Below are positions 28,133-37,787 of a DNA stretch of 64,000 bases, piece after piece. This stretch comes from Saccharibacillus nicotianae (lineage in GTDB: Bacteria; Bacillota; Bacilli; Paenibacillales; Paenibacillaceae), in contig NZ_JBHUGF010000010.1 in NCBI RefSeq assembly GCF_042681745.1, positions 1,674,001 through 1,738,000 of the forward strand, read 5' to 3'. Below the pieces are notes generated by a model. It had not been told where the DNA came from. It worked only from the letters and a program-made list of their open reading frames with translations, and made no database searches. Numbering within the stretch: position 1 is the stretch's first letter; each line of letters opens with the position of its first letter. Position numbers and translations under genes: made by a program.

Positions 28133-28163
28133 AAGCAGTTCTCACAATACGTGAAAACTGCTT
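28133..28163 (-). terminator. intrinsic terminator of threonine synthase gene
   Basis: AAGCAGTTcTCAC / GTGAaAACTGCTT stem with A-rich 5' side (T run on minus), 55 bp beyond the stop. Confidence 0.8.
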
Positions 28164-28217
28164 CCGTTCTATTGCTTCTACTCTATTTCTGTGTTCTGTA
28201 CATCTATTTAGTCCTGC

Positions 28218-29429
28218 TTATATAATCGATTCTCCAATTTCCAATACAGGAACTTCGATTTTCACTGTATCGGGATATTTAATCCCTGCTCCTGTATTTA
28301 ACACAACTACTGATTCATCAGAACCAATCCAACCTTGTGCAGCCAACCGTTTAGCCGCAGCAAATGTAGCTGCTCCTTCAGGACATACAAATGCGCCTTC
28401 ATATTCAGCAATATGTTGTTGCTCTTCCAACAGTTCTTGATCTGAAATAGCAATTGCCATACCATCTGTCTCATACAAAGCACGCAATACTAAAAAATCG
28501 CCTAGCGCTTTGGGTACATTAATCCCAAAAGCAACAGTAGTGGATTGCTCCCAGAATTCAGAACGCTCTTTCTTTTCTTCCCATGCTTTGACAATCGGGG
28601 CGCATCCTTCTGCCTGGACAGCGACCAATCGTGGTAATTTACCTGCTAACCAGCCGATTTCTTTCAGTTCTTGTAGGGCTTTATAAATACCGATCAGACC
28701 TACACCGCCACCGGTTGGATATAAAATAACATCTGGCATCGCCCAGCCTAATTGTTCTGCTATTTCTAAGCCCATCGTTTTTTTGCCTTCAATCCGATAA
28801 GGTTCTTTGAGTGTAGAAGCATCATAAATCTGATCATGTTTTACTTTTTCTGCGACCATTTTGCCTGCATCACTAATCAATCCATTGACCAAAAATAATT
28901 CTGCACCAGACAACGCCACTTCAGTACGCGTAATAGCAGGAGCATCTTGAGGCATCACTATCGTTGCTTTGATACCTGCACGAGCAGCATATAGCGCCCA
29001 TGCCGCACCTGCATTACCATTTGTGGGCATCGCAAATTGCTGAACACCTAACTCTTTGGCTTTGGAAATGCCTACTGCTGCTCCTCTTGCTTTGAAGCTT
29101 CCTGTCGGGATCAAACTTTCATCTTTCATATATAAATGATTCAATCCATAAAATTCACCTAATTTGGGCATAGGAAGTAAAGGAGTCATTCCTTCTCCTA
29201 ACGTAATGACATGATCTTCATGCTGTACAGGTAATAATTCATGATAACGCCATAGATCATGATTGCGCTCCCGAATAGCCGATCGTTTCACTTCATTGCG
29301 AATACGTTCTAAATCATACCGTACTAATAATGGCGAACCACAGGTACAAAGTTGTTGAATTTTATTTGCATCATACGTTGTATCACATACCGGACATTCC
29401 AAATGAGAAACATAACTGTACATCATCAT
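28218..29429 (-). CDS. thrC: threonine synthase
   Basis: 403-aa fold-type II PLP enzyme that converts O-phosphohomoserine to threonine. The N-terminus has a zinc-ribbon-like CPVCDTTYDANKIQQLCTCG (residues 13-32), then the PLP-lysine motif PTGSFKARGA, the phosphate loop TGGGVGLIGIYKAL and NGNAGAAWALYAARAG. It is not in an operon with hom or thrB. Other PLP ammonia-lyases share the fold, but the N-terminal ribbon and length fit the ThrC-like group. Confidence 0.82.
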   Translation of the reverse strand: MMMYSYVSHLECPVCDTTYDANKIQQLCTCGSPLLVRYDLERIRNEVKRSAIRERNHDLWRYHELLPVQHEDHVITLGEGMTPLLPMPKLGEFYGLNHLYMKDESLIPTGSFKARGAAVGISKAKELGVQQFAMPTNGNAGAAWALYAARAGIKATIVMPQDAPAITRTEVALSGAELFLVNGLISDAGKMVAEKVKHDQIYDASTLKEPYRIEGKKTMGLEIAEQLGWAMPDVILYPTGGGVGLIGIYKALQELKEIGWLAGKLPRLVAVQAEGCAPIVKAWEEKKERSEFWEQSTTVAFGINVPKALGDFLVLRALYETDGMAIAISDQELLEEQQHIAEYEGAFVCPEGAATFAAAKRLAAQGWIGSDESVVVLNTGAGIKYPDTVKIEVPVLEIGESII

Positions 29430-29601
29430 GGATTCCTGCTTCCTGTTATAATTTGCAAATCAATACTACAAATCATAACAGTTCTCTAGGTCTTTGCCAA
29501 TTAATCTGACATGTTAACTTGGTTATTGCGTGTTAGTGATACATATATTGATTGTATAGATTTAAATAGATACGATAGTGTAAGTTATACTAATCGATAT
29601 T

Positions 29602-30933
29602 TTAAGCTTGTAACTGTTTAAATTCACTAGGACTGATTCCGTAATACCGTTTAAATATTTTGCTGAAATGTTCAGGAGATTCATATCCTACACGCTCTGC
29701 GACTTCATATCTACGTAGATCTGTTTCTAACAACAAGTTACGACTTTCTTCCATACGTAACTTGATTACATACTCCCATAGATTAAATCCCGTCGTTTTT
29801 TTGAACAGATAACTTAAATAATTAGGGCTAACATGGTTTTTTTTGGCTACATCATGAATAGTTAATCCTTTTTGTCCATAACACTTTTCGATATAGGCTT
29901 TGACTTGAGAAACGATCAAATTGTACGTATTTTTTCCTTCTTTGCTTTCGCTGACTTCGATCCATTCATGCTTTTTCCAGTGCATATTTCCATAATAAAA
30001 AACATGATGATCTGGATATTGAGTATGCCACATTAACGCTTGGTGAGCTTGTATATTTAATTGATTGATAAATTCATACCCTTTCAAAATCTGACTGATC
30101 CCGATAACATTTGGAATATGCAGATAATGATCTATATGGCTATGCAGTAACTGCCCTAATTGATTTAATTGACGAATCTTATGATGCCATCCTTGAAGAT
30201 ACGATGTCTCATCCCATTGAATAATCATATTAATTTCACACTCATCCGTCTCAAAAGTAATACTATTCCACTGATTGTGTACCAATTCGACTGCCAGATT
30301 CATCACCGCATAATTGAGTAAATATTGATCTTCTACCGTAAGAGTCATCTGATTAGCAGTAAGCGGTTGATATTGAATTTTGATCATAGCATAATAAGGG
30401 CCTTGCAATCCTAACGACCGATACTCAGACTCTTCTTGAGGTACATACCCATTTGAAGCAAATAACTGATTTAGTTTGATATGCTTTTGAATAGGATGTC
30501 GTTGCATTTGAAAATGATTGCAGTGAGACCAGTTGACATGTTCTATTACCGGTCTAGAGATAGTAGAATGTAACAACACTTCTCGTACTGAATCTACAAA
30601 CAGCTCCAGATCAAGCGGTTTGATTAAGTAATTTTTAACACCCAAGCGAATAGCTGCCTGTGCATATTCAAACGTATTATGTGCAGAAACAACTATAATT
30701 TCGATAGAAGGGTTGATCATTTTCACCTGTTGCATATCATATATTCTATCCAACCCTTCTACTTCTAGATCTGTAATCAATAGATCGATATCGTAGTCAC
30801 GAATATAATCCAATCCCTGCGAAAATGTATTTGCCGAAAAAATATGTTGGATATTGAGCCCAGAATGTAATAATAACGGACTTATTGTTTCGATCATCAT
30901 TTGGTCATCATCTAGCATCAGAATGTTATACAA
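29602..30933 (-). CDS. orphan response regulator, receiver plus AraC output (YesN-type)
   Basis: About 443 aa. Residues 1-125 are a CheY-like receiver with acidic pocket LDDD, phospho-acceptor Asp55 in LLITDLEV, and the lysine in NYLIKPLD. A central helical region of unknown fold follows. Residues ~345-443 are an AraC helix-turn-helix (GLTIHDVAKKNHVSPNYLSY, ending YYGISPSEFKQL). GAGGAGG lies 8 nt before a TTG at 30933, so I start there rather than at 31038. No sensor kinase gene is adjacent, which is unusual because YesM/YesN pairs normally sit together. Confidence 0.88.
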   Translation of the reverse strand: MYNILMLDDDQMMIETISPLLLHSGLNIQHIFSANTFSQGLDYIRDYDIDLLITDLEVEGLDRIYDMQQVKMINPSIEIIVVSAHNTFEYAQAAIRLGVKNYLIKPLDLELFVDSVREVLLHSTISRPVIEHVNWSHCNHFQMQRHPIQKHIKLNQLFASNGYVPQEESEYRSLGLQGPYYAMIKIQYQPLTANQMTLTVEDQYLLNYAVMNLAVELVHNQWNSITFETDECEINMIIQWDETSYLQGWHHKIRQLNQLGQLLHSHIDHYLHIPNVIGISQILKGYEFINQLNIQAHQALMWHTQYPDHHVFYYGNMHWKKHEWIEVSESKEGKNTYNLIVSQVKAYIEKCYGQKGLTIHDVAKKNHVSPNYLSYLFKKTTGFNLWEYVIKLRMEESRNLLLETDLRRYEVAERVGYESPEHFSKIFKRYYGISPSEFKQLQA

Positions 30934-31078
30934 GTATGTATCCTCCTCAGATGTAAGATCTATACACATATCCATAATATACCAGAAGTTTAAGCGCTTT
31001 AACATACTTAAAAATAAAGTAATCAAAATAGGAATCATAATTCATTGTAAATCCTACAATTACATCATTCCAAAACAC

Positions 31079-31110
31079 AAAAAGACTAAAGCTTATGCCT
31101 TAGTCTTTTC
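31079..31110 (-). terminator. intrinsic terminator of ferredoxin-NADP reductase gene
   Basis: AAAGACTAAaGC / GCcTTAGTCTTT stem with 4-nt loop; T run on the minus strand past the reductase stop. Confidence 0.8.
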
Positions 31111-31161
31111 TAGTCTATTTATCTGGACATCATATAAGTTAAATTACAAAGTACTTTACAA

Positions 31162-32217
31162 TTATACAGTTACATTTACTGACGTTTTCGATTCAAGCAT
31201 TTTATTTTTTTGCTCGAATTTTTTGTTATGTGAAGAGACATAAGCTTGACTGTAAGCTTCAGGCTCTAAGTATTTTTTGGCACTATTGACAGCGGCTGCA
31301 CCTTCAACAAATGTACCTGCAATTAAGTATAATTTGTTCGTATATTCTATCAAATCTCCTGCGGTAAAAATACCTGGTTGAGTAGTCTGACGCTTCTCAT
31401 CAATAATAGGACGTCCATTTTCATTGACTTCTATCCCCCAGCGTAGGAGCGGACTAAGATCACCCATCATTCCATGATTCACAATGACGGCATCTACAGG
31501 TAAATGACGTACTTCTCCTGTTTCTACATGAGTGATTGTAATCTCATCAATTTGAGTACCATTATGACTTTGCACAGCAGTTAGACCATAAGGTGTTAGT
31601 ACTTCTTTACACGTCTGCTTCATCGTTACTACATTTTTTTCATGTCCTCCAAATTCGTGACGACGATGAACAACGGTTAGACTGGCTGCAATCGGCTGTA
31701 GTGCATTTGCCCAATCTACCGCAGAATCCCCACCACCTGAGATCACCACATGCTTCCCTGCAAAAATATTCAATTCTTGTACCGTATAATGAAGATTGGT
31801 TACTTCGTACCGATCTGCGCCTTCTATTTCTAATTTGCGCATCGTTGGAATCCCATGTCCCATCGCCAAAATAATCGTTTTACTATAATGTTGTTCTCCG
31901 GTAGCCGCAGTAAGCAACCAATTGCCGTCTTCAAGACGCTCGATATCCGCTATTTTCTGATTAAGAACAACGGTTGGCTCAAAAGTCATTGCTTGTTGAA
32001 TCAAGTTTTCGATCAGTTGCGCTCCACTTAAAGGTGGTAATCCGCCTACATCCCAGATCATTTTCTCAGGATAAATCAAAATTTTACCACCTAATTGCGG
32101 ATTGTATTCAATAAGTTTCGTTTTCATATCTCTCATTCCACTATAAAAAGCACTGTATAATCCTGCGGGGCCACCGCCTATAATTGTTACATCATATAAA
32201 TCTAATGTATTCGTCAA
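31162..32217 (-). CDS. ferredoxin/flavodoxin-NADP+ reductase, YumC/YcgT type
   Basis: About 351 aa, thioredoxin-reductase-like flavoprotein without the CxxC pair. FAD site IIGGGPAGLYSAFYSG, NADPH site VISGGGDSAVDWAN with VVHRRHEFGGHE, and FAD-proximal FTAGDLIEYTNKLYLIAGTF. It passes electrons between NADPH and ferredoxin or flavodoxin. The frame opens with GTG at 32226, but GGAG sits too close to it; the TTG at 32217 has 10-nt spacing. A promoter with an exact Fur box lies upstream, matching the iron-regulated YcgT paralogue of Bacillus. Confidence 0.9.
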   Translation of the reverse strand: MTNTLDLYDVTIIGGGPAGLYSAFYSGMRDMKTKLIEYNPQLGGKILIYPEKMIWDVGGLPPLSGAQLIENLIQQAMTFEPTVVLNQKIADIERLEDGNWLLTAATGEQHYSKTIILAMGHGIPTMRKLEIEGADRYEVTNLHYTVQELNIFAGKHVVISGGGDSAVDWANALQPIAASLTVVHRRHEFGGHEKNVVTMKQTCKEVLTPYGLTAVQSHNGTQIDEITITHVETGEVRHLPVDAVIVNHGMMGDLSPLLRWGIEVNENGRPIIDEKRQTTQPGIFTAGDLIEYTNKLYLIAGTFVEGAAAVNSAKKYLEPEAYSQAYVSSHNKKFEQKNKMLESKTSVNVTV

Positions 32218-32262
32218 AACAGTCACTCTCCAATTCGATAAAATATTCTTTCTTTTCTTAAT

Positions 32263-32305
32263 TGATAATGATTATCATTATAGATTAGAAAATGAACAGT
32301 TTCAA
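32263..32305 (-). promoter_or_regulatory. Fur-box promoter of the ferredoxin-NADP reductase gene
   Basis: Fur box TGATAATGATTATCA at 32263-32277 is an exact 7-1-7 palindrome of the Bacillus Fur consensus. On the minus strand it abuts the -10 box TATAAT (32277-32282), which has a -35 box TTGAAA at 32300-32305 with 17-bp spacing. Fe-loaded Fur bound here would block the promoter. The MFS gene at 32523 starts 245 bp away on the other side and could be co-controlled, but this is not shown. Confidence 0.85.
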
Positions 32306-32522
32306 CATTATCTAGAAAATAGATATCATTTAAATTTTTTAAGTTTATGATTAATATTTTTGAAAATAATAAATAGTGAACATTTGGGTAGTTAGCCGAA
32401 TTGTAAGCGATTAAACGTAACAACAATCGTTATATCCATTTTGCCATATCAAAAATATTCAGCTATAGTCTAGTAAGTATATAAGTATAAAGAAGTAGAT
32501 TACAGATAGGATGGATTTATGA

Positions 32523-33872
32523 ATGAGAGATAAAGTTGTTATTCCGTTGTGGGCAGCTGGTATTTTTCTAGTGGTCATGAACACAACGATGTTCAATGTT
32601 TCTTTACCGCGTATTCTTGCTGATTTACATATCAGTTCTTCTCTAGGTTCTTGGCTAATTTCAGGATATTCTATTGTATTTGCTTTATCCGTTGTTATTT
32701 TTAGTCGCTTGTCTGACTGGTATCCTGTACGTAAATTATTAATGGTAGGAATACTGCTTTTAGTCGCTTCATGTGTGATCGGATTTACTGCTAATAATTT
32801 TCCGATGGCGATGCTAGCTCGTATTTTACAAGCGGCTGGCGCAGGGCCGATGCAAGGATTAGGGCTTGTACTTGCAACACGTTATGTTCCTAATGATCGA
32901 CGAGGCAAATCGATTTCTCTGATTGCAGCCGGTGGTTCGCTTGCTTTCGGTATAGGGCCAGTATTGGGTGGATTTTTAACAGATAGTCTAGGATGGAACT
33001 CGTTATTTTTGGTGACAGGTTTGATTGTTTTACTTGTACCTGCCTATTGGAAAATGCTTCCTTCTGAAAAAGAATTCTCTTTCAAAAAAGATCAAAAGTT
33101 CGATATTGTAGGTGCAGGATTATTAGTGATTGTTATCCCTTCTCTACTATTAAGTATCGGACGCTTATCATGGGTTAACTTATTGATCGCTATTGTAGCT
33201 TTTATTGTACTGGTCTTTCATTTACGGCGATCGTCCAATCCGTTTATTTTACCAGAGCTATTCCGCAATACCGCTTATCGTAAAATGCTCTTTATGTCAT
33301 TTTGCTGTTTTGCGATTAATTTAGGAATGGTATTTCTTATTCCATTAGTGCTTAATCAGGTATTCGGTCAATCCGCTTCTTTTAGCGGTTTAATGATATT
33401 CCCGGGTGCTATATTATCAGCAATTATGACCCCTATTATCGGTCGATGGATCGATCAGTATGGCAACTACCGCTTATCGTTTATCGGATATATCATTATG
33501 GTGGTGACTTTTGCAGGCTTGATCGGATTTTTAACATTGTCACCTTATGTATTGATGGCTGCTTATATGTTGCTGGCTTCTTCGTTCTCAGCCGTAGGTG
33601 CTTCTTTACAAAATGAAGTGTCTCGTATGCTTCCACGTAAGCAATTATCATCAGGTGTAGGTGTTTTTCAATTAACTCAATTTTTCGGTGGGGCTACAGC
33701 AACGGCTGTTTTTGGATTATTAATCGCGCGCAATCCGTTTGAGTCGTCTTCAGGAATTTATCGCATGAATTATGTGGTGTTGTTAACGATGACTGTGTTG
33801 TCATTAATCATGCTAATCTGGTATATGCGTAGCAAACCTGCTGAACCTGCCGATCATCATATCAAAATTTAG
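32523..33872 (+). CDS. MFS efflux transporter, DHA2/Tet(L)-like
   Basis: 449 aa, about 14 membrane segments. Motifs: TTMFNVSLPRILADLHIS, then SWLISGYSIVFALSVVIFSR and LSDWYPVRKLLMVG between helices 2 and 3, and the antiporter-type GPVLGGFLTDSLGWNSLF. Similar proteins export tetracycline or drugs or exchange cations. It is divergent from the Fur-controlled reductase, so siderophore or iron-related export is possible but unproven. Ribosome site AGGATGG. Confidence 0.88.
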   Translation: MRDKVVIPLWAAGIFLVVMNTTMFNVSLPRILADLHISSSLGSWLISGYSIVFALSVVIFSRLSDWYPVRKLLMVGILLLVASCVIGFTANNFPMAMLARILQAAGAGPMQGLGLVLATRYVPNDRRGKSISLIAAGGSLAFGIGPVLGGFLTDSLGWNSLFLVTGLIVLLVPAYWKMLPSEKEFSFKKDQKFDIVGAGLLVIVIPSLLLSIGRLSWVNLLIAIVAFIVLVFHLRRSSNPFILPELFRNTAYRKMLFMSFCCFAINLGMVFLIPLVLNQVFGQSASFSGLMIFPGAILSAIMTPIIGRWIDQYGNYRLSFIGYIIMVVTFAGLIGFLTLSPYVLMAAYMLLASSFSAVGASLQNEVSRMLPRKQLSSGVGVFQLTQFFGGATATAVFGLLIARNPFESSSGIYRMNYVVLLTMTVLSLIMLIWYMRSKPAEPADHHIKI

Positions 33873-33898
33873 TTTGATAGTTATAGTGTAGATGTTGT

Positions 33899-33945
33899 AA
33901 AAACTGCCAATATCGCTGGATAGACAGCTTTTGTTGGCAGTTTTT
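33899..33945 (+). terminator. intrinsic terminator after MFS gene
   Basis: AAAAACTGCCAA / TTGGCAGTTTTT stem with a ~22-nt loop and T5 run, 27 bp after the stop. Confidence 0.8.
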
Positions 33946-34025
33946 CTTTTTATAGTGTGTAATATCTTATTTTTTGGTATGCTGAATGGTGAACTCTATT
34001 ACATAGTTAAGGTGGGAAACGGTGA

Positions 34026-35474
34026 ATGTCTATTTTATCGCATCTTTCCTGGATTTTTATTGCGATTAATATCTTTTTCGCTCTTTTTATTGTGTTTTTG
34101 GAAAGGCGCAATATTGGAGCTACATGGGCATGGCTAATGATACTGGTCTTTTTACCGGTAGTTGGGTTTATTGTCTATTTATTTTTTGGTCAGAATTTGA
34201 GTCGGGTCAAAAAATTTAGATTACGCAAAGAATTCAGGTCGATTATTGAATCTGTTGTAGAAGATCAACGTCAAGAATTTCATTCCAGAAGTTTCTCGTT
34301 TAATGATCCTTCAATCGGCCGTTATCATGAGCTGGTGCATATGAATTTAATTAGCAATTATGCCCTTTACACACAGGATAATGAGGTTCGTATTTTTGCA
34401 GATGGCAATGAAAAGTTTGATGCTTTGTTTGAAGATATTGCGAATGCCAAGCAGTATATTCATATTCAGTATTACATTATTCAGCGGGACGAATTGGGTC
34501 GCAAGTTGATTGATGCACTCACAGTCAAAGCTCGCGAAGGCGTTACCGTACGTCTAATTTATGATGCGTGGGGTAGTTCCAAAGTAAACAAGAAATTTAT
34601 CCATGAATTACGCGAAGCTGGCGGTCAAGCTGCTGCCTTTTTCCCACCGAGTATTCCCAAAGTCAATTTCAAGCTTAATTATCGCAATCATCGCAAATTA
34701 GTTATTATTGATGGAGATTGTGGTTATATTGGTGGCTTCAATGTAGGCGATGAATATCTAGGCAAAGTCAAACGATTTGGCTACTGGCGTGATACTCATT
34801 TACGTGTAGAAGGCTCGTCTATTTTACAAATGCAGACTCACTTTTTGCGCGATTGGCATCTGGCATTGAATACACCGATGTCAGAAGATTATTCATTGTT
34901 CGCTGTGACCAAGCCGTTTACCGGTAATATCGGCATGCAGATTGTATCGAGCGGCCCGGATAGTAGTTTGGAAACGATTAAGTATTCGTATATCAAAATG
35001 ATCTATGAAGCTAAAAAAAGTATTATGATTCAGACACCTTATTTTATACCGGATGAAAGTATGATTACCGCGCTCAAAGCAGCGATGCTTTCCGGTGTTC
35101 AAGTACATCTAATGATCCCCAAAAAACCAGATCATCAAATGGTCTACTGGGCTTCATACTCGTATTTACGTGAGTTGTTAGAACTGAATGTTAGTTGTTA
35201 TTTGTATGAAAAAGGATTTCTTCATGCCAAAACGATGGTCATTGATGGTACGATTGCTTCGGTTGGTACAGCTAATATGGATATTCGTAGTTATAAGCTG
35301 AACTTTGAAGTAAATGCGATTGTGTATGATAGCCAAACAGCTACCAAGCTAGAAGAACTGTTTTTACAAGATATTTTGGATAGCAAAATTCTTACACTGG
35401 CTGATTACGAAAATCGTCCGTTGTATCAACGCATGCTTGAATCATTTGCTCGTCTGCTTTCTCCTATTTTATAA
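34026..35474 (+). CDS. cls: cardiolipin synthase
   Basis: 482-aa phospholipase-D superfamily enzyme that joins two phosphatidylglycerols into cardiolipin. Two N-terminal membrane segments (residues ~5-55) precede two catalytic HKD motifs: NHRKLVIIDGDCGYIGGFN and HAKTMVIDGTIASVGTANMD. Length and order are typical of Bacillus ClsA-type enzymes. Together with mprF at 20 kb it is one of two membrane-lipid charge genes in the window, but they are not linked. Ends in a long terminator hairpin. Confidence 0.94.
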   Translation: MSILSHLSWIFIAINIFFALFIVFLERRNIGATWAWLMILVFLPVVGFIVYLFFGQNLSRVKKFRLRKEFRSIIESVVEDQRQEFHSRSFSFNDPSIGRYHELVHMNLISNYALYTQDNEVRIFADGNEKFDALFEDIANAKQYIHIQYYIIQRDELGRKLIDALTVKAREGVTVRLIYDAWGSSKVNKKFIHELREAGGQAAAFFPPSIPKVNFKLNYRNHRKLVIIDGDCGYIGGFNVGDEYLGKVKRFGYWRDTHLRVEGSSILQMQTHFLRDWHLALNTPMSEDYSLFAVTKPFTGNIGMQIVSSGPDSSLETIKYSYIKMIYEAKKSIMIQTPYFIPDESMITALKAAMLSGVQVHLMIPKKPDHQMVYWASYSYLRELLELNVSCYLYEKGFLHAKTMVIDGTIASVGTANMDIRSYKLNFEVNAIVYDSQTATKLEELFLQDILDSKILTLADYENRPLYQRMLESFARLLSPIL

Positions 35475-35477
35475 AAC

Positions 35478-35543
35478 AAAAAACTCGCTTTCTTCTGAAT
35501 TCTTTTTGTGAAAGAATGTTCAGGTTGAATAGCGAGTTTTTTT
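35478..35543 (+). terminator. long bidirectional terminator hairpin
   Basis: AAAAAACTCGCT / AGCGAGTTTTTTT outer stem with an inner CTGAATTCTTT / AAAGAATgTTCAG helix, between cls and the convergent broken lipoprotein gene. Confidence 0.85.
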
Positions 35544-35554
35544 AAATTTCTATC

Positions 35555-36177
35555 TTATTCCGCTTGTATTTCTAGTTTTTTTATACTTTCATAAAGATTA
35601 TACATACTTTGATCTACATCATCATAATAAGCCCATACACGTTTCCAAGATTCACCAACCTGAGGCAATTTATCTTTATCATTTGTATTTATTGCTTCCA
35701 ATACATCACTGATAGCATCTTGACCTGTAGCATTGGTTAATAACATATCATTATAAAAATCTTCGAACTGTTTAGTCAATATCTTTGACTCTAATACAGA
35801 GGTTGTATTTTACTGAGCTCATCATTTACATTTTTAAATTTTTTCTCGCTTTGACGAAATTTTATAATAAATTCATTCTCTCCTAGTTCTCTATTAGAGA
35901 GAGCTTCCCAGATATCTTGAACAGCAAATAAATTCTGATCTAGCAACTCTATTATAACCATCATTTTATCTATGAATTCTAATACGTTCTCATGTTCTTG
36001 TTGTGATATTATAATTCTACCTTTATCTATACTTCTATCTTCACCTCGATCTGTAACTGTTGTTTCTTCTTCAATTTGGATACTTGGTTCTTCTACTTGT
36101 CTATCTACTAATGGACTGCATGCAGTAGTCAACATAATTAGTACAACAGGCATACTCCATATTATCTTTTTGTTCAT
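35555..36177 (-). pseudogene. lipoprotein gene split by a probable frameshift
   Basis: Two frames read in series. The first (35791-36177, 128 aa) has a lipoprotein signal peptide with lipobox TTAC and a helical domain ending in SKIQPLY. The second (35555-35779, 74 aa) starts only with a TTG that lacks a ribosome site, yet the frame is open back to ~35801 and reads VLESKILTKQFEDFYNDMLL. A shift of one base near 35795-35805 would join them into one helical lipoprotein of about 210 aa, a layout common in Bacillota lipoproteins. Function unknown. It may be a real mutation, a sequencing error or two real genes. Confidence 0.6.
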
Positions 36178-36392
36178 GATGTTCCCCTTCCACCTTATGT
36201 ATTGCTATTACATCAATTACCATTGATATCAAATAAATCTATATCTATTCATTTACTATCGGTTATATAGATATTCTATTTAAGAGATCACATTTATTTT
36301 GATTGACAGTTCGTACCCTCCATATTATGATTCAGAATAATATTTCTCATAAAACCTATAGGATTTATGTAATTAATTGGAGGGGATTAAGA

Positions 36393-37787
36393 ATGTTACC
36401 ATTTTCTACAGCATTTTTACAAAAATCAGTTGTTCGTAAGTCAGTCATTGCCTGGACACTTGCCTTATCTGTTGTGGCTTCACCTGTGTTATACAGCAGT
36501 ACCAGTTATGCAGCTACCACAGTTGTAGCCGAACATGCCGTTAGTGCTTCAGAATACTCGCAATTTTTGCAATCCAAATTCAACATTTCAGTAGCGAACG
36601 GAATTAGTCGTGGTCAGTATATCCAAGACTTGGCTACAGCACTTCAATTAAGCCCAGAAAAATCTGATGCTACCTTTACCGATGTACCCTCCAGCCATAA
36701 GCTGTACAAAGCAGCCACAGCTTTGTATGAGAATGGTATCCTCTCCGGTACTACTGTTCATCCTAATCAAAAGTTAGACGCGCGTAGCGCTGTTTATTTC
36801 GCTGTCAAAGCAGCCGGACTGAAAGAACTTGCGTATACATATCCTCCGGCTAAAGTAAAAACAGCACTTGCCAAACTTAATATTAAGCCTGCTTCTTTAT
36901 CCACACAAACGGGTCAAGAACTGGCTGTCGCTGTAGACAGTGGTTTGTTGCCAAAATCCCTATATTCAGCGCTTACTGCTTCGCAATCTAATGCTCCATC
37001 ACCTGTATTTATAGAGACATTGCTTGGACAGGTATTGCAGTTCAAAGGACAATATAAACACTATCTCGGTTACACCAGTGATGATGATATTTATGCCAAA
37101 TTGCAAGATGCTTATAACACTTCCCGTCTTATTCAAGCACCAGAATTACAAGAGCTAGCTAACAAAGCGTTAGAAGAAAACTTGGTGACTGGTTATAATG
37201 TTAAAGACAGCCGTTACGAAGCTAATTTTATTGATTCACTATCACTAAATTACGGTCATGATGATATCAAGCATGCTGTTCAATTGATCGGTTTGTTGCG
37301 TAGTGAAGGAATCTCTGCCAAAGTACAATTTGAACCGAAAACGTCTGCTTTTATTTATTTAAAAGAATGGGGCGAGCCTAAATCGACTGAGGATTATCAT
37401 GTATCTCAGATTGCTAATGGTAACTATATTGCCAATGCTAAAGAATACGATCTTGCTTTTGAATTTGCGAATACGGCTGACAAAAATAAATTTCAAAAAG
37501 TAATTCTAGCCTATGCTAAAAAAGATAGCGAAGATCAAAAAGGTCTGATCTATAGCTCATGGTGGCAACCGTTGTACTATTCTCAGACAGCTATTAAAGA
37601 CTATGATGTAATTAGTAATAACAAAATCACTCAAGGCAATTACTATGTACAATCATTCTCTTTGAAAGAAAAATCTGCTGAGGTTGCTGCTGGCTTCAAA
37701 GCACTTGATCCTTCTCTCAAAGTCGATAGTTATCAGTTCTGGGTAGATGTGCCTTTCTTTAATTATTTGAACGGCGACTCTAAATAA
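36393..37787 (+). CDS. secreted protein with degenerate SLH domain
   Basis: 464 aa from the ATG at 36393, chosen for the site GGAGGGGATTAAGA; the longer frame from 36303 has none. Signal peptide to about residue 40 (TSYAA). Residues ~55-155 hold SLH-like sequence (NGISRGQYIQDLATALQLSP, ATALYENGILSGTTVHPNQK), enough for wall or S-layer contact. Residues ~180-464 form an unrecognised alpha/beta domain (SLNYGHDDIKHAVQLIGLLR, SSWWQPLYYSQT). Ends in a strong terminator. A cell-surface role is inferred only from the SLH-like part. Confidence 0.78.
   Translation: MLPFSTAFLQKSVVRKSVIAWTLALSVVASPVLYSSTSYAATTVVAEHAVSASEYSQFLQSKFNISVANGISRGQYIQDLATALQLSPEKSDATFTDVPSSHKLYKAATALYENGILSGTTVHPNQKLDARSAVYFAVKAAGLKELAYTYPPAKVKTALAKLNIKPASLSTQTGQELAVAVDSGLLPKSLYSALTASQSNAPSPVFIETLLGQVLQFKGQYKHYLGYTSDDDIYAKLQDAYNTSRLIQAPELQELANKALEENLVTGYNVKDSRYEANFIDSLSLNYGHDDIKHAVQLIGLLRSEGISAKVQFEPKTSAFIYLKEWGEPKSTEDYHVSQIANGNYIANAKEYDLAFEFANTADKNKFQKVILAYAKKDSEDQKGLIYSSWWQPLYYSQTAIKDYDVISNNKITQGNYYVQSFSLKEKSAEVAAGFKALDPSLKVDSYQFWVDVPFFNYLNGDSK

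Noticed and set aside
32223..32426. Minus-strand open frame of 67 codons in the Fur-box gap
   Set aside because: It spans the promoter and Fur box of the reductase gene; no ribosome site.
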